DNA of 64,000 bases from an uncultured Parolsenella sp. (GTDB taxonomy: Bacteria > Actinomycetota > Coriobacteriia > Coriobacteriales > Atopobiaceae), in contig CAKUNF010000007.1 in the NCBI GenBank assembly GCA_934668375.1, positions 27,707-91,706 of the forward strand, in the 5' to 3' direction. Made by a program: the position numbers and the translations under genes. Below, in pieces: positions 41,640 through 50,634 of the stretch. Below the pieces are notes generated by a model. That model worked only from the letters and a program-made list of their open reading frames with translations. It was not told the DNA's origin and ran no database searches. Position 1 is the first letter of the stretch. Each line of letters starts with the position of its first letter.

Positions 41640-44300
41640 CTAGGCCAGCATCTCGCGGGCGGCCTGGAGAGCCGCCTCGATGCCAGAGGCGTCCTTGCCG
41701 CCGGCCTGGGCCATGTTGGGACGGCCACCACCGCGACCACCGACGTGCTCGGAAACCTTGCGGATGACGTCGCCGGCACCAAAGCCTGCCTTCACGGCAC
41801 CGTCCGTGGCAGCTGCGAGCAGCGCCACCTTTCCCTCGGGCGTGGCGGTGGCCAGGAAGCAGGCAACGTCGGCGCCATTGGCCTTGTCGCGAATGGCATC
41901 CCACGCCTCGCGCAGCTCACCGGCCTCAAGGCCGTCCATGCGGGCGATGACGGCCTTGTAGGAGCCGCAGTCGATGGCAGCGGCCATGGCCGTCTGGATC
42001 TTGTCAGAGGAACCGCCGAGAAGCGCCTGCTTGAGCTTGGCCTCGGCCTCGCGGGCGCCGGCCTTGATGTCGGCGATGCGGCTCGCGGCGTCCTCGGGGC
42101 GGCACTTGAGCTCGGCGGCAACGGCATCGAGCGCGTCGTTGCGCTCGTCGAGCCAGGCAAGGGCGCCCAGGCTCGTCACAGCCTCGATGCGGCGGACGTT
42201 CGAGCCCGTGGAGGACTCGGAGACGATCTTGAAAAGTCCCAGCTCAGAGGTATTGCGGGCGTGCGTGCCGCCGCACAGCTCGCGGCTGAACGGCTTGTCC
42301 TCGGTGCCGCAGGAGACCATGCGGACCACGTCGCCGTACTTCTCGCCGAACAGGGCGACGGCACCGGCGGCCTTGGCCTCATCGATGCCGCAGACCTTCG
42401 TCACGACCGGCTTGGCCGAGAAGATCTCGACGTTCACGAGGTCCTCGACCTCATGGAGCTGCTCGGCCGTGAGGGCCTCGAAGTGCGTGAAGTCAAAGCG
42501 CAGACGGCCGTCGTCCACGAGCGAGCCGGCCTGGTTGACGTGGTCGCCGAGGACGGCCTTGAGCGCCGCGTCGAGCAGGTGCGTGGCCGTGTGATTGCGG
42601 CGGATGAGCTCACGGCGGTGCGCGTCAATCGTGGCAGTGACGATGTCGCCCTCGGAAAGCTCGCCCTCGACGACCTTCGCCACGTGAGCATACAGGCCGT
42701 TGTGGCCCTTCGTGTCCGTGACCTCGAGCTTGGCGCCGGCGGAGGCGATGGTGCCGGTGTCGCCAACCTGGCCGCCCATCTCGGCGTAGAACGGCGTGCG
42801 GTCGAGCAGGACCTCGACCTCGTCGCCGGCCGCGGCCTTGGTCACGCGCTCGCCATCGGCCACGATGGCGACGACCTTGGCGCCCTCGAGCCCGTTGTGC
42901 TCGTAGCCGTCGAACTCGGTGGGGGCCAGCTCGTCGGACAGCGCGGTCCAGACATTGTTGAAGTCGCCCCAGGCGTCGCGGTTGGCGGCGGCACGGGCGC
43001 GGCTCTTCTGCTCGGCCATGCAGGCGTCGAACGCCTCCATGTCAACCTCGTGGCCGGCACCCTCGGCGATCTCGACCGTGAGGTCGATGGGGAAGCCGTA
43101 CGTGTCGTGCAGCTTGAAGGCCACGTCGCCCGGAAGCACGGCGCCAGAAGCCAGACCCTCGAGCGCCTCGTCGAGATAGGCGCGGCCCGTGTCGAGCGTG
43201 TTGGAGAAGCGCTCCTCCTCGGCGGAGACGATGCCCTTGACCAGCGCGACGTTCTTGAGAAGGTCGGGGTAGGCCTCACCCATGATCTCGTTCACCGCGT
43301 CGATGAACCTCGTGAGGAAGGCGCCCTCGATGCCCAGCAGGCGACCGTGGAAGACGGCGCGGCGCAGTAGGCGGCGAAGCACGTACTCGCGGCCCTCGTT
43401 GCCCGGCAGGATGCCGTCGGAGATCATGAAGTCAACGGCGCGCGCGTGGTCGGCGATGATGCGCAGGCTGCGGGAGGCGCCGGAGTAGGACTCGGGGTCG
43501 TACGTCTTGCCAGAGATCTCCTCGCCGAGCTTGATGAGGCCCTGCATGATGTCGCCATCGTAGTTGGCGCTCTTGTGCTGCATGATGGCGGCCATGCGCT
43601 CCAGGCCCATACCCGTGTCGAGGTTGCGGTGCGGCAGCTCCGGCATGGAGCCGTCCTCCTGGCGGTCGAACTGCGTGAACACGAGGTTCCAGAACTCGAG
43701 GAAGCGGTCGCAGTCACAGCCGGGCTTGCAGTCGGGCTTGCCGCAGCCGACCTCCTCGCCCTGGTCATAGTAGATCTCGGAGCAGGGGCCGCAGGGGCCG
43801 GTGGGCCCGGCGGCCCAGAAGTTGTCGTCCTCGCCCAGGCGAGAGATGTGGTCCTCGGCAACGCCAAGGGAGCGCCAGATGTCGTGCGTCTCGTCGTCGT
43901 CAGTGAAGACGGTGAAGTAGAGACGATCGAGCGGGAGCTTGAACTTCTCGGTAATGAGCTCGAAGGCCCAGGCGCAGGCCTGCTGCTTGGAGACGCCGCC
44001 AAAGGAGAAGTCGCCGAGCATCTCGAAGAACGAGAGGTGACGGCCATCCTCGCCGATGCAGTCGATGTCGTTGGTGCGCACGCACTTCTGGCAGGAGCAG
44101 GCGCCAATCTCCTTCATGGTCTTCTTGCCCTGGTAGTACTCCTTGAACTGGTTCATGCCGGCGTTGGCGAGAAGCAGCGAGGGGTCCTCCGGCACGAGCG
44201 AGGAGCTCGGGTAGAGCTTGAGGCCACGCTCCTCGAAGAAGTTGAGGAACGTCGAGCGAATCTCGGCGGTGGTCATGGTCGGAAAGTCAGCGGTGCTCAT
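41640..44300 (-). CDS. alaS: Alanyl-tRNA synthetase
   Basis: The 886-residue class II synthetase charges tRNA-Ala. The N-terminal catalytic domain begins TAEIRSTFLNFFEERGLK and carries LANAGMNQFKEYYQG. The anticodon-independent editing domain has the zinc motif around HTATHLLDAALK and the CGGTHARNTSELGLF segment. The C-terminal DHHA1-type domain ends with GRGGGRPNMAQAGG. The start at MSTADF follows AGGGGAGACAT. No T-box leader is evident upstream. Confidence 0.97.
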   Translation of the reverse strand: MSTADFPTMTTAEIRSTFLNFFEERGLKLYPSSSLVPEDPSLLLANAGMNQFKEYYQGKKTMKEIGACSCQKCVRTNDIDCIGEDGRHLSFFEMLGDFSFGGVSKQQACAWAFELITEKFKLPLDRLYFTVFTDDDETHDIWRSLGVAEDHISRLGEDDNFWAAGPTGPCGPCSEIYYDQGEEVGCGKPDCKPGCDCDRFLEFWNLVFTQFDRQEDGSMPELPHRNLDTGMGLERMAAIMQHKSANYDGDIMQGLIKLGEEISGKTYDPESYSGASRSLRIIADHARAVDFMISDGILPGNEGREYVLRRLLRRAVFHGRLLGIEGAFLTRFIDAVNEIMGEAYPDLLKNVALVKGIVSAEEERFSNTLDTGRAYLDEALEGLASGAVLPGDVAFKLHDTYGFPIDLTVEIAEGAGHEVDMEAFDACMAEQKSRARAAANRDAWGDFNNVWTALSDELAPTEFDGYEHNGLEGAKVVAIVADGERVTKAAAGDEVEVLLDRTPFYAEMGGQVGDTGTIASAGAKLEVTDTKGHNGLYAHVAKVVEGELSEGDIVTATIDAHRRELIRRNHTATHLLDAALKAVLGDHVNQAGSLVDDGRLRFDFTHFEALTAEQLHEVEDLVNVEIFSAKPVVTKVCGIDEAKAAGAVALFGEKYGDVVRMVSCGTEDKPFSRELCGGTHARNTSELGLFKIVSESSTGSNVRRIEAVTSLGALAWLDERNDALDAVAAELKCRPEDAASRIADIKAGAREAEAKLKQALLGGSSDKIQTAMAAAIDCGSYKAVIARMDGLEAGELREAWDAIRDKANGADVACFLATATPEGKVALLAAATDGAVKAGFGAGDVIRKVSEHVGGRGGGRPNMAQAGGKDASGIEAALQAAREMLA

Positions 44301-44396
44301 ATGTCTCCCCTGCGTTCGGGTTGGTCAACGTGCATTCAACTGCGTAAGTATACCGCGAGCGGCCACAAGACGGGCGTGAGCGGCAGGGCGATGGCG

Positions 44397-45731
44397 CTAT
44401 TCGCCCCTGGACGCAAGCCCAAGCTTCTCGCGAAGCCTGGAAAACAGCGACGCATGGCCTTCGGGCGCCTCTTCGGCGTGGATACCATCCGCGGCGCTTG
44501 CGTCGACCAGACGGGACTGGTCGAGGAATGTGTCGTCGTCGAGCGCGTCAAAGGAAGGCACGGGCGTGCCGTCCGCATGGTGATAGGGCGTGCCCTTGAA
44601 GAACGCGCCCTCATAGCTCACGAGCTGACGGCCCGTCTTGCTCTCGAAGTAGTAGACGAACGCGCCCTTCACGGCCGCCGTGAGCGGCACGGCCAGCGCC
44701 ATGCCCACGGCACCGCCAAGCCCCGCGCCCACGGTGATGCCTATAAGGCTCATGGCGGGATGGATCTTCACGGCGCTCTGCATCACGAGCGGGCTCACGA
44801 GGTTGTCGACCACGTTCTGCGCCACCACCGCCACGACAAGCGTCCAGAACGCAACGGCAGGGCCTGCGAACAAGGCCGTGAGCGTGGCCATGAGCGCAGA
44901 GACCGCCGGCCCCACAACGGGCACAAAGTGCAGCAGCCCCACGATGATGCCCATGAGACCGGCATAGGGGTGTCCGCACAGCGCAAAGCCCGCGAACGCC
45001 ATGACGCCGTTGAGGGCGCTCGTGATCACGATGCCGCGCATGTAGCCGCCAACCGAGCGGCCGAGAACGGCAACGAGCAGCGACAGGTCCTCGTCGTGGC
45101 GCGGGCCGGCAATGACGCCAAGCTCGCGCATGATGGCCGGATAGTCTTTCGCAAACCAGTAGGCCATGACAAGGCCCAGGAAGAACATCACGAAGTCGTT
45201 CGCAAGCGCCATGACATTGGGAACGAGCGCCGTTGAGAGCCAGCTGGCAAGCTGACGCGTGAGGGTGGTGCCAACATCTGAGAGCGTGCCCACCAGGCCC
45301 TGGACGCTGCGCTGGAACTCGGCGGTCTTCTCGGAGCCAAAGGTGGCAAAGAGCGCCTGCACCGCATCCTGTGCCCGGGCAAGCAGGCCCGGCAGTCGCT
45401 CGAGCAGCTGCATGAGCTGGCCCACGAACAGTGGGGCCAGCCACAGCATGAGTCCCACGAACAGGGCGATGACCACCACAAGCGCGACGAGCGCACCCAA
45501 GGCGCGGCCCACGCCGTGGCGCTCGAGCCAGTTGGTCATCGAGCTGCAGATGAATCCCACGACGGCGCCCACGAGCACGCACTGCACGGCAGACTCAACC
45601 GAGCCAAGCGCCGCGAGCGCGATGACGAACGCGAGCGCACAGCCCACGAATGCCCAGGCGCGCACGGCAATGAGACGCGCGGACTCGTAGGCGGCCTGTC
45701 TCTCGTTGGGTGTCTTGCGACCGGTCGTCAC
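44397..45731 (-). CDS. AI-2E family transporter
   Basis: The 444-residue membrane protein has about 7-8 helices and the family landmarks HFVPVVGPAVSALMATLTAL and VVAQNVVDNLVSPLVMQSAV. Its C-terminal 70 residues are acidic and cytoplasmic. AI-2E proteins include TqsA-like quorum-signal exporters and Na+/H+ antiporters, so substrate is open. The start overlaps the sigma-factor stop by four bases (ATGA). Confidence 0.9.
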   Translation of the reverse strand: MTTGRKTPNERQAAYESARLIAVRAWAFVGCALAFVIALAALGSVESAVQCVLVGAVVGFICSSMTNWLERHGVGRALGALVALVVVIALFVGLMLWLAPLFVGQLMQLLERLPGLLARAQDAVQALFATFGSEKTAEFQRSVQGLVGTLSDVGTTLTRQLASWLSTALVPNVMALANDFVMFFLGLVMAYWFAKDYPAIMRELGVIAGPRHDEDLSLLVAVLGRSVGGYMRGIVITSALNGVMAFAGFALCGHPYAGLMGIIVGLLHFVPVVGPAVSALMATLTALFAGPAVAFWTLVVAVVAQNVVDNLVSPLVMQSAVKIHPAMSLIGITVGAGLGGAVGMALAVPLTAAVKGAFVYYFESKTGRQLVSYEGAFFKGTPYHHADGTPVPSFDALDDDTFLDQSRLVDASAADGIHAEEAPEGHASLFSRLREKLGLASRGE

Positions 45732-46585
45732 TTCATGAGCCCCTCGGGGTCTACCTTCTCCTGCAGCTTCTTGAGGGTGCGGCGGAGCAGTCGGCTCACC
45801 TGCACCTGGGAGATGCCCAGGCGCTTGGCTATCTCAATCTGCGTGAGGCCGTCGTTGAAGCGCATCCGGATGACCTCCTGCTCGCGGGGCGAGAAGTCCC
45901 GGATGGTGTCCTCGATGACCATGCGGTCGTCCGCGGAGGTGAGGTCCTCGTCCACGCTCGCGTAGTGGTCGATGATGGCAGGGGTCTCGTCCTCATCGGA
46001 CCCTCCGGCCTCGAGCGGCACGGAGGTGTAGGCGCTCGAGGACTCCATGGCCTCGAGCACCTCGTCCACCGAGACGCCGAGCTTGGCGGCGACCTCCTCG
46101 GTAGAAGGCGTGCGCTGAAGGTCCTTCGTGAGCTCGTCGGTGGTCTGGTTGACCTTGGCGGAGAGCTCCTGCAGGCGCCTGGGGACGCGCACGCTCCAGC
46201 CCTTGTCGCGGAAGTGGCGCTTTATCTCGCCCAGGATCGTGGGCGTGGCGTAGGTGGTGAACTCGAGGCCGCGGTCCGGGTCAAAGCGGTCGATGGCCTT
46301 GATGAGGCCGATCGTGCCCACCTGGATGAGGTCGTCGAGAGGCTCGCCGCGGTTCTTGAACTTGCTCGCGAGGAAACGCACGAGGTTGAGGTGGCTCATG
46401 ACGAGCTCGCCGCGAGCGTCCTCGTCGCCCTCCTGCTTGTACAGGCGGAACAGCTCGCGCGTGCGGGCCTTGTCCCAGGCGAGCTTGCCCTTGGGCGTGC
46501 CCGGGAGGTCTCGCACGGCGGCAGCCGCGGCGCGTCTCGCCTCGGCGCGCTGCTCGGCAGTGAGCTCTGTCGATTCGTTAGGCAT
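45728..46585 (-). CDS. RNA polymerase sigma factor, SigB/SigF type
   Basis: The 285-residue factor has region 2 (LVRFLASKFKNRGEPLDDLIQVGTIGLIKAIDRFDP and TYATPTILGEIKRHFRDKG), region 3 (PRRLQELSAKVN, RTPSTEEVAAKLG) and region 4 (RQ-like PREQEVIRMRFNDGLTQIEIAKRLGISQVQVSRLLRRTL), matching the SigB/SigF stress group. The ATG at 46585 lies inside the 3' end of the RsbW-like gene (8-base overlap), the classic anti-sigma/sigma coupling. It probably directs a stress regulon; target promoters were not searched. Confidence 0.92.
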   Translation of the reverse strand: MPNESTELTAEQRAEARRAAAAAVRDLPGTPKGKLAWDKARTRELFRLYKQEGDEDARGELVMSHLNLVRFLASKFKNRGEPLDDLIQVGTIGLIKAIDRFDPDRGLEFTTYATPTILGEIKRHFRDKGWSVRVPRRLQELSAKVNQTTDELTKDLQRTPSTEEVAAKLGVSVDEVLEAMESSSAYTSVPLEAGGSDEDETPAIIDHYASVDEDLTSADDRMVIEDTIRDFSPREQEVIRMRFNDGLTQIEIAKRLGISQVQVSRLLRRTLKKLQEKVDPEGLMK

Positions 46586-46946
46586 CGGCAACGTCCGCAC
46601 TCTTCGTGAGTCGCAGGGTGCGCGTCGCCTCATCATAGGCAAACTCGTCGCACACGGCAGTGAGGATGAGCTCGGCGTACGTCGAGGTCTGGTCGTCCTC
46701 GGGGAGCTCGGCGGAACCAAAGGCGTAAGACAGCGTCATCTTGCCCTCGCCCACCTCGAACTCGATGGAAACGGCGTCTGGCTTTGTGGCGCAGCACCAC
46801 ACGAAGCCCTCCTCGGCCACCATACGGGCGTCCTCGACGTCCTCAACGGTGAGGCCGGCGAGCACGGCGAGGTTGGCGGCGAGCATGCGCACGGGACGCG
46901 CGTACTCGGGATCTGCGGGAACGGTGATGGAGACGGTCTGAGTCAT
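46578..46946 (-). CDS. RsbW-like anti-sigma factor lacking kinase motifs
   Basis: The 122-residue protein resembles the RsbW/SpoIIAB HATPase fold. The helix VEDVEDARMVAEEGFVWCCA aligns with the N-box region of RsbW (usual E-ACTNAVEH), but the conserved Asn is lost. No G1 box (DxGxG) or G2 box can be seen, and the protein is shorter than normal. It could still bind sigma while being unable to phosphorylate an RsbV. No RsbV gene is adjacent. It overlaps the sigma gene by 8 bases. Confidence 0.65.
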   Translation of the reverse strand: MTQTVSITVPADPEYARPVRMLAANLAVLAGLTVEDVEDARMVAEEGFVWCCATKPDAVSIEFEVGEGKMTLSYAFGSAELPEDDQTSTYAELILTAVCDEFAYDEATRTLRLTKSADVADA

Positions 46947-46957
46947 CTTGGCGCCCC

Positions 46958-47572
46958 CTACTCGTTCTCGGCGGGCGCGGGAGCCGAGGGCTGCTCGGCA
47001 GACGCGGGAACCGAGGGCTGCTCGGCATCGGCGGACGGGTAGGTGAAGTAGCCAGTGTCGCCGAAGACCTGCTCGACGTTGACGGGAGCCGCGGCGGCTT
47101 CGCCCTCGGTGGCCTTGGGGGCCTCGAGGCTTGCCGGGTCATCGTGGGCCGCGAGCTTGGAGGGCTGCTTGCCCGTGACCTTGCCGGCCACCTTGGCGGC
47201 CACGCCCGCAACGCCGCTCGCCGCGTGCTCAACGGCGCCAGAGACAGCGTCCGTCACGCGCGCACCCGTGCCGGTCACGGAGTTGACGTCGGAGAGAATG
47301 CCCTCGACGCGCACGAGGTCCACGTTGACGAGGTCAACCGCGGTGGACGCCTTCTCGAGAATGGGCTCGATCTGCTTGACGGCGGGCTGCAGCTCGTCAA
47401 TGGCGCCGTCGAGCTTGGCGATGGCGGGGCGCACCTCGCCAATCGTGTCGTTCACGGAGTCTGCGAGCTCAGAGACGCTCTTGCGCGCCTGGCGGATGGT
47501 GAGGGCAAGCTCCACCACGGCCCAGATGCCGGCAATGACCAGGACGATGAGGGCGATCGTCATTGGCTCCAT
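46958..47572 (-). CDS. DUF948-like membrane protein
   Basis: The 204-residue protein has a single N-terminal membrane helix (IALIVLVIAGIWAVVELALTI), a coiled-coil-prone region of about 100 residues (ADSVNDTIGEVRPAIAKLDG onward), an Ala/Gly stretch, and a Pro/Ala/Ser-rich tail with the tandem EQPSVPASA/EQPSAPAPA. This is the DUF948 layout. The ATG at 47572 follows GGAGG. Role unknown. It heads the sigma operon and is the first gene of a long same-strand run. Confidence 0.78.
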   Translation of the reverse strand: MEPMTIALIVLVIAGIWAVVELALTIRQARKSVSELADSVNDTIGEVRPAIAKLDGAIDELQPAVKQIEPILEKASTAVDLVNVDLVRVEGILSDVNSVTGTGARVTDAVSGAVEHAASGVAGVAAKVAGKVTGKQPSKLAAHDDPASLEAPKATEGEAAAAPVNVEQVFGDTGYFTYPSADAEQPSVPASAEQPSAPAPAENE

Positions 47573-47644
47573 TGGGATTCCTCCAACTGTTCGTGGCGTC
47601 CGCCGCATGCGGGCGCGCTTCGTCTGCGAGACATTCTACCCATC

Positions 47645-47677
47645 GGTGACACTTGGGGACGGGGTCGAACTGTCACC
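47645..47677 (-). repeat. REP-like 33-bp palindromic repeat, copy 3 (inverted)
   Basis: On the plus strand it begins GGTGACACTTGGGGACGGGG and ends AACTGTCACC, the inverse of copies 1 and 2. It lies between the DUF948 start and the rarA stop. Two half-copies of the end (GTCACCGTCACG) occur at about 47671 and 47713, next to the rarA stop. Confidence 0.85.
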
Positions 47678-47723
47678 GTCACGGCTGCCGGCGCGACAAC
47701 GGAGCCGGGATCATTTGTCACCG

Positions 47724-49097
47724 TCACGACTGCGGGCGGTCGCGGCGAGTGGAGTCCAGGCGCCAGGCCTCCCAGCCGCGCCCGCTCGGGTGAAAGAAGG
47801 CACCGCGCTCCAAGCCGTCGGGCAGGTACTGCTGCTCCACCCACCCCTCCGGGTAGTCATGCGGGTAGAGGTAGGGTCCGTAGGAGTCCGACCCGGGGCG
47901 GTGGCGGTCGCGCAGGTGGTTGGGCACGTCTCGGCGCGGGCCGTGACGCACCTCGTCAAGCGCGGCGTCGATGCCCGCCTCGGCGGCGTTGCTCTTGGGT
48001 GCCAGGCACACGTAGAGGGCCGCCTGCGCCAGGTTGATGCGGCACTCGGGGTAGCCGATGACCTCGGCGGACTTGAACGCCGCATGCGCGATGAGCAGCG
48101 CCTGCGGATCCGCGTTGCCCACGTCCTCGCTCGCGTGGATCATGATGCGCCGGGCGATGAACTTGGGGTCCTCGCCCGCATCGATCATGCGCGCGAGCCA
48201 GTAGAGCACGGCGTCCGGGTCGCTGCCACGCATGGACTTGATGAACGCCGAGATGATGTCGTAGTGCATGTCGCCGGACTTGTCATACGGCAGGCCCCGG
48301 CGGGGGTTGGCCTCGAGCACGTTCTCGCGCGTGATGGGCAGGGGCTCGACGCTCCCCTCGCCCAGGCGCGTGCCGTCTGCGAGCACGGCAACGCCATCCT
48401 GCCCAACCTTGGCGCCGGCCGGCAGCGCCATCTGGCTCGCGAGCTCAAGCGAGGTGAGCGCCGAGCGCGCGTCTCCCCCGGCGAGCTGCACGATCTCTGC
48501 GAGCGCGTCGTCTGCGAGAGCAAACGCACCGGCAAGGCCGTGCGGCGAGTCGCAGGCGCGGCGGACGAGCGCGGCGATGTCGTCATCCCCGAGCGGCTGC
48601 AGCTCAACGACGCGGCTGCGCGAGATGAGCGCGGAGTTCACCTCAAAGTAGGGATTCTCGGTCGTGGCACCGATGAGGATGACGATGCGGTCTTCGACGG
48701 CGTGAAGCAGCGCGTCTTGCTGCGAGCGGCTGAAGCGGTGAATCTCGTCCACGAACAGGATCGTGCGCATGCCGCGCGCCATGAGGCGGCTCTCCGCGGC
48801 GTCAATCTCTCGGCGTAGGTCCTTGACGGTGCCCGTGACGGCCGAGACCTCGGTGAACTCGGCGTGCGTGGTGTTGGCGATGATGCGCGCGAGCGTGGTC
48901 TTGCCAGTGCCAGCCGGACCGTAGAGGATGACGCTCGAGAGCACGTCGTGCTCGATGGCGCGGCGCAGCCACGAGTCCGGCCCCACGGCCTGCGCCTGGC
49001 CCACGTACTCGGAGAGGGTCTGCGGGCGCATGCGCACGGCAAGCGGAGCGTTCATGTTGCGCTTGTAGCGCTCGACTTCTGTAAACAGGTTATCCAT
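47724..49097 (-). CDS. rarA: Replication-associated recombination protein A
   Basis: The 457-residue AAA+ ATPase acts at stalled forks. It has PLAVRMRPQTLSEYVGQ, Walker A YGPAGTGKTTLARI, Walker B ILFVDEIHRF, sensor ATTENP, and the C-terminal MgsA/RarA domain ending in YLPDG. The start MDNLFTEVERY at 49097 has no Shine-Dalgarno; TACAAT lies 7 bases upstream, so the mRNA may be leaderless. The upstream in-frame ORF extends across a non-coding gap and is unlikely. Confidence 0.93.
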   Translation of the reverse strand: MDNLFTEVERYKRNMNAPLAVRMRPQTLSEYVGQAQAVGPDSWLRRAIEHDVLSSVILYGPAGTGKTTLARIIANTTHAEFTEVSAVTGTVKDLRREIDAAESRLMARGMRTILFVDEIHRFSRSQQDALLHAVEDRIVILIGATTENPYFEVNSALISRSRVVELQPLGDDDIAALVRRACDSPHGLAGAFALADDALAEIVQLAGGDARSALTSLELASQMALPAGAKVGQDGVAVLADGTRLGEGSVEPLPITRENVLEANPRRGLPYDKSGDMHYDIISAFIKSMRGSDPDAVLYWLARMIDAGEDPKFIARRIMIHASEDVGNADPQALLIAHAAFKSAEVIGYPECRINLAQAALYVCLAPKSNAAEAGIDAALDEVRHGPRRDVPNHLRDRHRPGSDSYGPYLYPHDYPEGWVEQQYLPDGLERGAFFHPSGRGWEAWRLDSTRRDRPQS

Positions 49098-49392
49098 GGG
49101 AACGATTGTACGACAGCGAAAGCGCCACAGCCGTTGGCAAGGCACGACAAACCTTTGGTTGTGGTGTTTACGAGCCATCTACCAAATTTGAGCTATATTC
49201 TGCCGTCGCAAACGCGAGTAGTGTACGAGCATGCTGGCATTTAATGTACTAAAGAAATCGAGACCACGCGATCTACCAGGCAATTCGGAAATTGCTTCTT
49301 CGCCGAAACCAAAAGATTCAGGCAAAGCTCGTACACTTCTAAACTTTTCGACGTCAAAACTAACGATTTCCCCGGTAAATGAGCCGCTGCGT
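49098..49392. other. Non-coding gap with nested inverted repeats
   Basis: This gap is AT-richer than its surroundings and carries no convincing gene. The arms AGTGTACGAGC (49220-49230) and GCTCGTACACT (49327-49337) are perfect complements and enclose GCAATTCGGAAATTGC (49280-49295), a second small palindrome. The pair could form a long stem or mark a mobile remnant. Small ORFs on both strands through it look like shadows. Confidence 0.5.
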
Positions 49393-50625
49393 CTAGCAGA
49401 AGTACCCGCGACGCCTGAACACGCCCGCACTCTCGGGGAACAGCGACTCGCACAGTGCCACGAAGTAGTCGTCCGTCATCGACGAGATGTAATCCGCCAC
49501 CGTGAGGTCAAGGTCGCTCTCCCAGTCGTAGACCCGGCCGTAATGCGCAAGCTGCCGCTCCACGTCCACGATGTGGTGGCGGAACACCGGGCTGCTCTCG
49601 TCGCCGGCCTCGAGGTCTGCCAGCATACGCTCGTACACGCGCGCGAACAGCTCGGCAAAGGCGCCCGAGAGCTCACCCGATAGCTCGCTGGCGTTGTAGA
49701 TCTTCTCGTAGTTCTCGCGCTTGGCACGCGCGAGCTCGGCAAACGCCGCCTCGCTCATCTCGATGCGATCGCGACCAAAGCTGTGCTGCACCACGTCGCC
49801 GATGAACGCGCCGAGCGCCCACGTGTTGTACGCGCTACCAAGGCCGTCATCGAACGTCCCCTCGCCTACGACGCCCGAGGCAATGGCGTCCTGGCGGTCC
49901 TTGCCCACGTAGGCAATGATGTCCGAGATGCGCACCACACAGCCCTCGAGCGTCATGGGACGCAGATGCCCGATGGCGCCCTCCCCGGTAGCCCAGCATC
50001 CGTCCACGATGCGGTCGAACTCCGAGAAGCCCGCAAGGCCGCTTGTCTCGAACACCTGGCGCTCGCACTCGCCGTTGTGGCAGATCACGCCGTCGAGCGT
50101 CTGCAGCGTGAGGTTGCGGCCGTACAGAACGTCGAGCACGCGCACGCTCTGCACGTTGTGGAAGAACCAGCGGCCGGTGCGCTCGTGGAACACGTCGTTC
50201 AGGAAGCGCTCGCCGGCGTGGCCGAACGGCGTGTGGCCGATGTCGTGCCCAAGCGCGATGGCCTCGATGAGGTCAAGGTTGAGCCCCAGCGACAGGCCGA
50301 TGTCTCGCGCCACGCGGCTCACGAGCTGCACATGCAGCCCGCGGCGCGTGATGTCGTCGTTGGCGCGCAGCGAGAACACCTGCGTCTTTCCCGCAAGGCG
50401 GTTGTAGGCCGGCAGGTGGATGATCTTCTCGGCGTCGCGCACGTAGGCAGGGCGCTCGGGCGTGTCGCGGTCGCGCTCGGTGTCCAGGCGGCGGATGGCA
50501 GCCGCGTTGGCCGTCGCAAACTCGCTGAGCGCGCCGGAGCGCCGCTGGGCGAGAACGGCACTCGCCACATCTGGCGTAAGGCCGCGGCCGAGCTCTGGGG
50601 CACAGAGGTTCACAAACGAGGACAT
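49393..50625 (-). CDS. dgt: Deoxyguanosinetriphosphatase-like HD-domain protein
   Basis: The 410-residue protein has the HD metal site (H98, HD at 127-128, the LGHDIGHTPFGHAGE motif), HNGE, and ISDIIAYVGKD, as in dGTPases and related dNTP triphosphohydrolases. The ATG at 50625 is preferred because AGGTG lies upstream and an earlier GTG overlaps that site. It probably hydrolyses dGTP or another dNTP, a function that can limit phage replication. Confidence 0.87.
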   Translation of the reverse strand: MSSFVNLCAPELGRGLTPDVASAVLAQRRSGALSEFATANAAAIRRLDTERDRDTPERPAYVRDAEKIIHLPAYNRLAGKTQVFSLRANDDITRRGLHVQLVSRVARDIGLSLGLNLDLIEAIALGHDIGHTPFGHAGERFLNDVFHERTGRWFFHNVQSVRVLDVLYGRNLTLQTLDGVICHNGECERQVFETSGLAGFSEFDRIVDGCWATGEGAIGHLRPMTLEGCVVRISDIIAYVGKDRQDAIASGVVGEGTFDDGLGSAYNTWALGAFIGDVVQHSFGRDRIEMSEAAFAELARAKRENYEKIYNASELSGELSGAFAELFARVYERMLADLEAGDESSPVFRHHIVDVERQLAHYGRVYDWESDLDLTVADYISSMTDDYFVALCESLFPESAGVFRRRGYFC

Positions 50626-50634
50626 TGCAGTCAC

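Noticed and set aside
44301..44396. T-box leader for alaS
   Set aside because: No AGGGTGGNACCGCG-type T-box sequence or specifier stem was found upstream of alaS.
49179..49430. 83-codon minus-strand ORF between rarA and dgt
   Set aside because: It overlaps the dgt 3' end, has no ribosome-binding site and crosses the inverted repeats.
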